NCBI GenBank assembly: GCA_031546715.1
Contig: JAVBKA010000178.1
Span: forward strand, 1 to 10,732
Source of the DNA: JAVBKA01 sp031546715
GTDB taxonomy: Bacteria; Bacillota; Clostridia; Oscillospirales; UBA929
Reading direction: 5' to 3'
DNA length: 10,732 nucleotides
Part shown: one piece after another, positions 5,909-10,732 of the stretch
Numbering within the stretch: position 1 is the stretch's first letter
How the letters are laid out: every line of letters starts with the position of its first letter
Program-made: the position numbers and the translations under genes
Notes under the pieces: model-generated
Told to the model about the DNA's origin: nothing
Databases searched by the model: none
What the model saw: the letters and a program-made list of their open reading frames with translations, nothing else

Positions 5909-6290
5909 TGTCGATACACCGCCCTTCCTCAGTTTTTGTGATGGTCACATATATCCCTTTTGGCGAATAGGTGAGCTTTTGTGCCCATTCGACGATGCAG
6001 ACGCCTCTGTCAGCGTATTCGTCGAAGCCTATTTCAAAAAGCTCTTCATCAGAGCCGAGCCTGTAAATATCAAAATGAAACAACGGCAAACGTCCTAAAT
6101 GTTCGTGGACTAGGGTATACGTGGGGCTGGTGATGCGGCTGTGTACCTCTAAGCCCTCGGCAAAACCTCGAACAAAAACGGTTTTACCTGCGCCAATATC
6201 ACCGTAAAGCCATATTACACAAGGCTTTTGAATGGACTTCCCAAGCTCCCGCCCAATTTCAAATGTTTCATTTTCATTAGAAGAATACAT
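5889..6290 (-). CDS. tsaE: tRNA threonylcarbamoyladenosine biosynthesis ATPase TsaE
   Basis: A P-loop ATPase of the TsaB-TsaD-TsaE complex that forms t6A37 in tRNA. The start chosen is the ATG at 6290-6288, giving 133 residues, because TGGAGG ends 4 nt upstream and the typical TsaE N-terminus (acidic, then ETFEIGRELG) starts there. An upstream in-frame extension to 6365 (hydrophobic, no ribosome binding site) was rejected. Visible motifs are Walker A GDIGAGKT (30-37), TSPTYTLVHEH (54-64), HFDIYRL (72-78) and the VEW motif (100-102). It is slightly shorter than many homologues at the C-terminus but intact. It is the first gene of the operon with tsaB and upp, and is divergent from the SEDS gene across a 118-bp AT-rich spacer. 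Confidence 0.95.
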   Translation of the reverse strand: MYSSNENETFEIGRELGKSIQKPCVIWLYGDIGAGKTVFVRGFAEGLEVHSRITSPTYTLVHEHLGRLPLFHFDIYRLGSDEELFEIGFDEYADRGVCIVEWAQKLTYSPKGIYVTITKTEEGRCIDIDRTGY

Positions 6291-6408
6291 GCGACCTCCA
6301 AAAAAGAGTTTAAATTTCCAAGAAGATGTGATAAGATAGTGTGCAATGTAAAAATGTGATTTCAAATAACATTTGTTTACAAATAATTATTTACAAAGGA
6401 GGCTGACT
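6291..6408. promoter_or_regulatory. divergent intergenic region between tsaE and the SEDS gene
   Basis: It must hold both start regions. For the plus strand the best candidate is TTTAAA (6309-6314), 17 bp, then TAAGAT (6332-6337) with an upstream TG (extended -10); this is a weak match. No convincing minus-strand promoter for tsaE was found. A perfect 12-bp palindrome, AAATAATTATTT (6381-6392), lies between two direct TTTACAAA copies just before the plus-strand ribosome binding site. In so AT-rich a spacer this may be chance. Confidence 0.35.
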
Positions 6409-7545
6409 TTGAACGAATTTAGCAGAGGAATAAAAAAATACCTCCGAGGCTGCGACTTCTTTTTGCTAACGCTTTGCGTCTTAGCCGCTTCCTTTGGCTG
6501 CGTATTGGTGTCAAGTGCGGCAAGAACTATGCGAGGCGGAGCTGCTCCATATGTGAACACTCAAATAACGTCCATTATCATCGGTGTGGTCATGTATTTG
6601 ATTGTCACGGCAATAGATATGGACTGGGTTGCACGACTTTGGAAGTTTATTATACCATTTAACCTAGGCTTTGTCGCGCTTTTAATCCCCTTCGGCTTTG
6701 AAGGCGATTCAGGAAACAGAAGCTGGATGCGCATTCCGGGCATTCCTTTTAACATTCAGGCAAACGAAGTTGTAAAGGTCACCTTTATTATTCTCCTTGC
6801 CGCGCATATTTACTTTTTTAAGGATAGAATTAACCGTGTGCTGCCATTTTTCTCTATTGTAGCGCATACTCTGTTCATGGTGGCATATATAAATTTCATC
6901 TCGAGCGACTTAGGCGTTTCTCTTATTTATATTGCCATTTTGGTATCCATGATGCTGGGTGCTGGAATAAAGGCGCGGTGGTTCGCCATTGGAGTTGCAA
7001 CGGTTTCGGCGGCTGCGCCGTTGGTCTGGACAATGGTGCTGACAGAGCGGCAAAAGATGCGAATAATCAATTTCTTAAATCCAAAAATGGACCCCGAAGG
7101 CACCGGTTGGCACGCATTACTCTCCATGAACACTGTCGGCAGTGGCGGCTTGCTTGGACAAGGCTTGTACAACGGAAAGCAAGCTCAATTAGGTGTGTTT
7201 CCCGGACGTCACACAGATTTTATATTCTCCATTTGCGCCGAGGAGTTAGGATTTGTGGGCTGCTTGGCTGTGTTGCTTTTACTGTCGGCAATTATCGTAA
7301 AAATCGTAATCACCTCAAGCCATGCGAAGAACGGACTGGGCGCACTGATATGCTTCGGGGTTGCGGGGATGATGTTTTTCCAAACCTTCCAAAATGTTTG
7401 CATGTGCGTGGGTCTAACGCCTGTTATCGGCGTAACGCTACCGTTTTTCAGCTATGGAGGTTCGTCAAACATTGTATTATTTACTGCAATGGGGCTTGTT
7501 TCAAGCGTTAGAATGCACCCAAAAAAGACTTGGCTGGACTACTAA
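6409..7545 (+). CDS. rodA: SEDS-family peptidoglycan glycosyltransferase, RodA type (FtsW/RodA/SpoVE)
   Basis: A polytopic membrane enzyme that polymerises lipid II into glycan strands, working with a class B PBP. The start chosen is TTG at 6409-6411, giving 378 residues, because AAAGGAGG (6395-6402) lies 6 nt upstream; a TTG at 6373 has no such site. About ten hydrophobic helices are seen. Family motifs are GNRSWMRIPGIPFNIQANEVVK (lipid II site region, roughly 103-124), the extracellular loop GSGGLLGQGLYNGKQAQLG and PGRHTDFIF with the likely catalytic Asp at 270, EELGFVG, and the C-terminal GVTLPFFSYGGSS. Loop wording (HTDFIF, NGKQAQLG) fits RodA better than FtsW, but SpoVE-like roles cannot be excluded. 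It stands alone, is divergent from tsaE and convergent with pfp, with no mreBCD or PBP neighbours in the window. Confidence 0.88.
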   Translation: MNEFSRGIKKYLRGCDFFLLTLCVLAASFGCVLVSSAARTMRGGAAPYVNTQITSIIIGVVMYLIVTAIDMDWVARLWKFIIPFNLGFVALLIPFGFEGDSGNRSWMRIPGIPFNIQANEVVKVTFIILLAAHIYFFKDRINRVLPFFSIVAHTLFMVAYINFISSDLGVSLIYIAILVSMMLGAGIKARWFAIGVATVSAAAPLVWTMVLTERQKMRIINFLNPKMDPEGTGWHALLSMNTVGSGGLLGQGLYNGKQAQLGVFPGRHTDFIFSICAEELGFVGCLAVLLLLSAIIVKIVITSSHAKNGLGALICFGVAGMMFFQTFQNVCMCVGLTPVIGVTLPFFSYGGSSNIVLFTAMGLVSSVRMHPKKTWLDY

Positions 7546-7548
7546 CAC

Positions 7549-7571
7549 TCTTTTAAATATTCTTTTAAATA
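7549..7571. repeat. tandem 12-bp repeat after the SEDS gene
   Basis: TCTTTTAAATA occurs at 7549-7559 and again at 7561-7571 with a 12-bp period, between the stop codon and the hairpin. It is short and AT-rich and looks like a slippage duplication; no role is apparent. Confidence 0.5.
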
Positions 7572-7598
7572 CTCCCCACCAAAAAGGTGGGGAGTATT
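7568..7598. terminator. hairpin terminator shared by the convergent SEDS and pfp genes
   Basis: A perfect 13-bp stem: AATACTCCCCACC (7568-7580), loop AAAAA (7581-7585), complement at 7586-7598. On the plus strand it is followed by a moderately T-rich ACATTTATTTTG; on the minus strand the tail is poor in T, so it may work better for the SEDS gene. It lies 4 nt beyond the pfp stop codon. Confidence 0.75.
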
Positions 7599-7602
7599 AC
7601 AT

Positions 7603-8847
7603 TTATTTTGCGACTACTTTTTTCAGCTTAACAAATCTTGGTAAGCTGTTTTCCTTTTTGAGTTGAGTTTCGCCCTGAATCAGTGGCAGAGCATAGTCAA
7701 TATAGGCTTGCGTAATGCCGTTGCCAGCTTCGTTAATCCATTCACGGGGAACTTTTTTCTCTGTATTTGCAACGCTTTCCAGAGGAAGCAGCTCGATTTC
7801 GCACTTATAGCTGCCGTCACGGGTACACTTAAAGCCAACCATTTTATCTGTGACGCCGTTTACAGCGTTGGTTACTGCGGCTTGACCTGCGCTGAAAGCT
7901 TCGTCGATGTCTGTCTGTGAGGCTAAGTGTGCTGCACAGCGTTGGAGAAGTGAAAACTCGATGCCGCGAACCTTTGCGCCTGTGTGCTTCTTGACAATTT
8001 GAGCAAGCACTGCTGCCAGACCGCCAAGTTGAGAATGACCAAAGCTGTCTTTTTCGCCGGCGGGGGCAGTGGAGTATTCGGCAATAAATTTTCCGTCCTT
8101 GTCGTGAATGCCTTCTGAAACGGCGACAATAGCCTTGCCGTTTTTCTTGTAGATAGCTTCAACGTCCTTTAAGAAGGTATCCATGTCAAAGGGGATTTCT
8201 GGTAAATAAATTAGGTCAGGACCTGCGCCAGCATGAGAAGCAAGGGCGGCGGCGGCGGCAAGCCAGCCTGCGTGACGACCCATGATTTCAAGAATTGTTA
8301 TCATGCCAATGTCGTATACACGAGCGTCTTGATAAACCTCCATAGTGCTGGTAGCGATGTATTTTGCGGCAGAGGCGTAGCCTGGGCAGTGGTCTGTGCC
8401 GAATAGGTCATTGTCAATAGTTTTTGGAATGCCCATAACGCGGCACTCGTAGCCGTTTTGAAGCATAAACTTGCTGATTTTGTTGCAAGTGTCCATGCTG
8501 TCATTTCCGCCGTTGTAGAAGAAATAACGCACATCGTACTTTTTAAAGATTTCTAAAATACGCTTATAGTCTGTGTCGTCAACGCTTGGGTCTTTCATTT
8601 TGTAACGGCAGGAGCCGAGGGCAGAGGACGGAGTATACTTCATGTTTTCCAGTTCCTTTGGGTCTTCCTCGTCCATAATATAGAGAATATCGTCCAGCAC
8701 GCCGCGGATACCATTTGCCGCGCCGTAAACCTTTGTGATATTTGGATTCTCTAAAGCGGTCTTGATTGCTCCATATGCTGATGAATTAATGACTGCAGAT
8801 GGTCCACCTGATTGACCGATAATACATGCGCCTTTTAATGAGCTCAT
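7603..8847 (-). CDS. pfp: pyrophosphate-dependent 6-phosphofructokinase
   Basis: Phosphorylates fructose 6-phosphate at C1, most likely with PPi, and can run in both directions in glycolysis and gluconeogenesis. It has 414 residues, longer than the roughly 320-residue ATP-type PfkA. Visible motifs are GQSGGPSAVIN (11-21), GGNDS (113-117), PKTIDND (141-147) and MGRHAGW (189-195). ATP enzymes have GGDGS and PGTIDND; an acidic residue at 116 and Lys at 142 are the known marks of PPi use. The usual GGDDS is GGNDS here, a variant I have seen in related clostridial sequences. The ATG at 8847-8845 has AGGAGG (8859-8854) 6 nt upstream. It is a single-gene unit with its own promoter and leader hairpin, and ends at the hairpin at 7568-7598. 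Confidence 0.93.
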   Translation of the reverse strand: MSSLKGACIIGQSGGPSAVINSSAYGAIKTALENPNITKVYGAANGIRGVLDDILYIMDEEDPKELENMKYTPSSALGSCRYKMKDPSVDDTDYKRILEIFKKYDVRYFFYNGGNDSMDTCNKISKFMLQNGYECRVMGIPKTIDNDLFGTDHCPGYASAAKYIATSTMEVYQDARVYDIGMITILEIMGRHAGWLAAAAALASHAGAGPDLIYLPEIPFDMDTFLKDVEAIYKKNGKAIVAVSEGIHDKDGKFIAEYSTAPAGEKDSFGHSQLGGLAAVLAQIVKKHTGAKVRGIEFSLLQRCAAHLASQTDIDEAFSAGQAAVTNAVNGVTDKMVGFKCTRDGSYKCEIELLPLESVANTEKKVPREWINEAGNGITQAYIDYALPLIQGETQLKKENSLPRFVKLKKVVAK

Positions 8848-8881
8848 TTTTATCCTCCTAATTTGGAAGTTTCCTATTTTA

Positions 8882-8947
8882 TGTCAAGGGATTACTAATC
8901 AGAAATCCCTGACAAGCTATTTTACCAAAGATTGCACTGAAAAGCAA
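8882..8947 (-). promoter_or_regulatory. putative pfp promoter and leader hairpin
   Basis: On the minus strand, TTGCTT (8947-8942), 17 bp, then TAAAAT (8924-8919) preceded by TGG (extended -10) gives a start near 8912. The -35 is poor (three of six). Just downstream an inverted repeat, AATCCCTGACA (8904-8914) with TGTCAAGGGATT (8882-8893), can form an 11-bp stem with one bulged base. It lies at the very 5' end of the leader, where it could be an operator or an RNA-stabilising stem. A TTGACA at 8887-8882 is too close to the ribosome binding site to be the main promoter. Confidence 0.45.
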
Positions 8948-9015
8948 TGACAAAAATGAGAATGTGTGGTATTGTTTTGAGTTTTACGGCACTAAAGCTA
9001 TATATGAATTGTCCA

Positions 9016-9045
9016 CAATAGTGATTTTGTATAAAATCACTATTG
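9016..9045. repeat. inverted repeat related to the 46-bp palindrome
   Basis: A perfect 13-bp stem, CAATAGTGATTTT (9016-9028) and its complement (9033-9045), with a GTAT loop. The arm matches the outer arm of the palindrome at 9362-9407 (CAATTGTGGTTTT) at 11 of 13 positions, so the two structures may have a common origin. There is no T-run to make it a classical terminator. Confidence 0.7.
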
Positions 9046-9125
9046 AATTCTAAGTAATGTAGGTATATTATGTACATAATAGGCATCTGTATTGAATTGC
9101 TTGAAAATTTTCAAGAAACCGATAA

Positions 9126-9242
9126 CTATCAGCTCTTGATTCAAAACCTAAGGCGGGCAAGTATCGCGTTGTCAAGGAATTTTATAACGACACAGGGAAG
9201 CATTATGCAATTGCAGAGTTTACAATTACGGCGAAAAGTTGA
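9126..9242 (+). pseudogene. relic of a bacterial Ig-like (Big_14-type) domain C-terminus
   Basis: Between the in-frame TAA at 9123-9125 and TGA at 9240-9242 the frame reads PKAGKYRVVKEFYNDTGKHY followed by AIAEFTITAKS. This is typical of the last strands of a clostridial Ig-like domain (pattern LPAGKYRIVKEF...YYVSAEFEI, recalled as Pfam Big_14), found in secreted proteins and in some BlaR1/M56-type sensors. There is no start codon, no ribosome binding site, and nothing recognisable upstream in the same frame, so it is a truncated, probably frameshifted remnant. The frame stays open past the TGA to 9392 without a recognisable continuation. Domain naming is from memory. Confidence 0.55.
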
Positions 9243-9361
9243 CGTACATGGCGAGAACAGTTTCTCCGCTTTTACTCGGATTCTCGGGTCCAGTACTTTG
9301 TAAGCAAATCCCTAATCGTGCTACTGCGACTGTTTGATTGCAGTGCTTGCATGTTGTTATA

Positions 9362-9407
9362 CAATTGTGGTTTTAAGAAACTTTAAAGTTTCTTAAAACC
9401 ACAATTG
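9362..9407. repeat. perfect 46-bp palindrome
   Basis: The left half (9362-9384) starts CAATTGTGGTTTTAAG and ends ACTTT; the right half (9385-9407) is its exact reverse complement with no central spacer. Symmetry stops at the flanking A/A. The last three bases (TTG) also begin a TTGACA -35 box (9405-9410), so the palindrome could be an operator or a fused pair of mobile-element ends. It has no adjacent T-run in either direction. Confidence 0.85.
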
Positions 9408-9640
9408 ACATATTTAAAAAATAAGTGTATCGTTTGACTTAGAGATATAGATTATGCAAAGAACATTGGTTTATTTTGATGTATGCAGTATGAACTGATG
9501 GCCACAGTGCATGTTGTTACATATAGATTCACAATTCAGAAGATTCACTTGATAACATAGCAGTTTTCGCAATATTTTTAGGCAACCAAATCTATTGCTA
9601 AGACTCTAGTGTTAATTGAACAAGAGAGGAATACATTACT

Positions 9641-10186
9641 ATGATTAAAAGAAAAAAACTTGTTGGAATATTTTTAGCACTTATTTTCGCATTTTCATCT
9701 ATCCCTGCCGGCTTTGCCACAGCGTTTCAGCCAAATACTGAGGAAGAACAAATTATCGCCACGACTAGTGATAGCTCTGGAAATATCAATGTCTTAGACG
9801 GCAGAATATCCGACTTACTTCGTTCTACCGCCATACCTAAAGATTTTCATGATTTGTCGAAAAGCAACTACAATGCGGACCTTAAAGCAGTTGTTGTACG
9901 TCTACTTTACACCAATTACTATTTCAAGCCCAATGCATCAAACGAGATTCATGTTAGCTGGGATGTCGCAGCTGAAGGAAACCCAATTGCCATGCATATA
10001 TACTGCTATGATATGGATGAAAAAAAAGTTGTCACTTCGTGGACTACGGGGGAAATAAGTTCTGACGGAAGCAATGGAGAAGGAGGGTTAAAATTTTACT
10101 ACCTCAATCCTGATCATAAGTACGCAGTAGCCTTTCAATCCGCAGGATTAATTACATTGACAGGGTCAGCTGTTATACATCACTAG
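9641..10186 (+). CDS. small secreted protein of unknown function
   Basis: A 181-residue protein with a clear Sec signal peptide: basic MIKRKK, a hydrophobic core (LVGIFLALIFAFSS) and a probable signal peptidase I site after A28 (ATA, then FQ). The mature part has an acidic, Ser/Thr-rich linker (about 30-60), a helical stretch (RISDLLRSTAIP) and a C-terminal half of alternating strands (YYFKPNASNEIHVSWDV, MHIYCYDMDEKKVVTSW, LKFYYLNPDHKYAVAFQSA, LITLTGSAVI), suggesting a beta-sandwich. It has no LPxTG, lipobox or repeats, so it is probably released or non-covalently held. Two Cys or fewer are seen and no catalytic motif. The start is supported by GAGAGGA (9624-9630) 10 nt upstream. The TraX-like gene follows after a hairpin, so a functional link is possible but unproven. 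Confidence 0.82.
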   Translation: MIKRKKLVGIFLALIFAFSSIPAGFATAFQPNTEEEQIIATTSDSSGNINVLDGRISDLLRSTAIPKDFHDLSKSNYNADLKAVVVRLLYTNYYFKPNASNEIHVSWDVAAEGNPIAMHIYCYDMDEKKVVTSWTTGEISSDGSNGEGGLKFYYLNPDHKYAVAFQSAGLITLTGSAVIHH

Positions 10187-10194
10187 AGCATTAT

Positions 10195-10222
10195 GGAGCA
10201 GTGCAATTATATGCACTGCTCC
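10195..10222 (+). terminator. hairpin between the secreted-protein and TraX-like genes
   Basis: A perfect 11-bp stem, GGAGCAGTGCA (10195-10205), loop ATTATA, and its complement (10212-10222), followed by CGTGCTTATTTTGG. The T-rich tail is modest and starts a few bases late, so this may be a leaky terminator allowing partial readthrough into the TraX-like gene 22 nt further on. Confidence 0.65.
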
Positions 10223-10244
10223 CGTGCTTATTTTGGAGGCTTAC

Positions 10245-10732
10245 ATGGTCGAAATAAAAAACAAAGTATTCGGAGGACTTAACGCAAATCAGCTTAAAAT
10301 TATTGCGCTAATTGCTATGACAATCGACCACCTTCCTGTATACTTGACCAGTTCTAGTATAATTATGGCTGCTGACAGCCAATTTCGCATAATTGGACGC
10401 ATTGCAGCACCTTTGTTTTTGTATTTAATTGTGAGCAGTGCACATCACACAAGTAATAAGGGGCGTCTTTTGCTTCGTCTTTATTTGGCAAATTTAATCA
10501 TGGGGATTTCGAGCATTATCGTGAATTTAATAGGAATATCAATGCATTTTCAGCTTGACTTTTCAGACATTTTTCCTACGTTTTTTTATGCAGTTCTATA
10601 TTGTTATGTAATTGAAGGTATCTTGACAGCTATTAAAACAAAGAACAAGCTTCGTTTTGTCAAGTTGTCACTGGTTTTATTATTATCATACTTACCTATC
10701 GTAATATCCAATGGAATTATAAATCATTCGTG
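10245..10732 (+). CDS. TraX-family membrane protein (3' end outside window)
   Basis: An integral membrane protein of the TraX family, named for the F-plasmid pilin N-acetylase; chromosomal clostridial members have unknown substrates. The frame from the ATG at 10245 stays open for 162 codons to the window edge. Visible family features are LNANQLKIIALIAMTIDH (12-29), which opens the first membrane helix and ends in the conserved Asp-His, RIIGRIAAPLFLYLIV (48-63), and RLLLRLYLANLIMG after an H-H-T-S-N loop. At least four hydrophobic helices occur in the part seen. GGAGG (10235-10239) lies 5 nt before the ATG. Full TraX-like proteins are typically about 230-260 residues, so about a third is missing. 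It may acylate a surface or secreted product; the secreted protein just upstream is one possible partner, by position only. Confidence 0.88.
   Translation, partial: MVEIKNKVFGGLNANQLKIIALIAMTIDHLPVYLTSSSIIMAADSQFRIIGRIAAPLFLYLIVSSAHHTSNKGRLLLRLYLANLIMGISSIIVNLIGISMHFQLDFSDIFPTFFYAVLYCYVIEGILTAIKTKNKLRFVKLSLVLLLSYLPIVISNGIINHS

Larger units (their letters stand above)
8948..9640. other. AT-rich region without an intact gene
   Basis: About 690 bp hold no convincing intact gene. Contents, left to right: a 13-bp-stem inverted repeat (9016-9045), a 16-bp perfect palindrome CTTGAAAATTTTCAAG (9100-9115), a relic of an Ig-like domain (9126-9242), a perfect 46-bp palindrome (9362-9407), and a direct repeat GCATGTTGTTA (9349-9359 and 9509-9519). 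An open frame at 9070-9303 (77 codons, ATG) runs over the relic in another frame and lacks a ribosome binding site. Possible promoters for the 9641 gene are TTGACA (9405-9410), 17 bp, TATCGT (9428-9433), and TTGATA (9549-9554), 18 bp, TATTTT (9573-9578); both are tentative. Confidence 0.6.

Noticed and set aside
5571..6098. 175-codon plus-strand frame over tsaB and tsaE
   Set aside because: It is the reverse frame of two overlapping genes with complete family motifs and shows none of its own.
6291..6365. N-terminal extension of TsaE from an earlier start at 6365
   Set aside because: The extra residues match no TsaE N-terminus and lack a ribosome binding site, whereas GGAGG precedes the ATG at 6290.
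6978..7511. 177-codon frame inside the SEDS gene
   Set aside because: Shifted-frame shadow, rich in Cys and Arg, while the SEDS frame carries all expected motifs.
8882..8887. TTGACA on the minus strand as a pfp -35 box
   Set aside because: The matching -10 would fall on AAATTA beside the ribosome binding site, leaving almost no leader.
9070..9303. 77-codon ATG frame in the gap
   Set aside because: No ribosome binding site and no recognisable protein; it overlaps the Ig-like relic, which is in a different frame.

Overview
This looks like a chromosomal stretch from a low-to-moderate GC Firmicute of the class Clostridia, probably a gut Oscillospiraceae/Ruminococcaceae-type organism. I infer that from the gene content, the strong Shine-Dalgarno sites (AGGAGG-like), two likely TTG starts and a pyrophosphate-type phosphofructokinase. 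No species can be named from sequence alone. No rRNA, tRNA, CRISPR array, riboswitch class or transposase was recognised.

Layout. (1) Positions 1-2607, plus strand: the 3' part of gpmI and a complete eno, two consecutive steps of lower glycolysis, spaced as an operon. (2) 2608-2821: a long palindromic, MITE-like repeat (2611-2767) holding a tiny ORF with a good ribosome binding site, then a strong two-way terminator. (3) 2822-4410, minus strand: an uncharacterised protein with its own promoter, and upstream of it a coupled pair, a YvlB/SHOCT-like protein and a DUF2089 zinc-ribbon/HTH protein. The pair's promoter carries four AGTTT-core repeats spaced 21, 31 and 42 bp apart, which is close to whole helical turns. 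(4) 4554-6290, minus strand: tsaE-tsaB-upp, which joins tRNA t6A modification to uracil salvage and ends in a strong hairpin terminator. (5) 6409-7545, plus strand: a RodA/FtsW (SEDS) cell-wall polymerase, divergent from tsaE. (6) 7603-8847, minus strand: a PPi-dependent 6-phosphofructokinase, convergent with the SEDS gene across a shared hairpin. (7) 8848-9640: an AT-rich gap of about 790 bp with a relic of a bacterial Ig-like domain and several palindromes, including a perfect 46-bp one. (8) 9641-10732, plus strand: a small secreted protein of unknown function and the start of a TraX-family membrane protein cut by the window end.

How the genes work together. Most of the window is core metabolism and housekeeping: glycolysis (pfp, gpmI, eno), tRNA t6A37 synthesis (tsaE, tsaB), UMP salvage (upp) and wall elongation (SEDS). 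The less described parts are the DUF2089/YvlB-like pair with its helically phased repeats, the unknown 241-residue protein, the palindromic element after eno, and the right-hand accessory region (Ig-like relic, palindromes, secreted protein, TraX-like protein).
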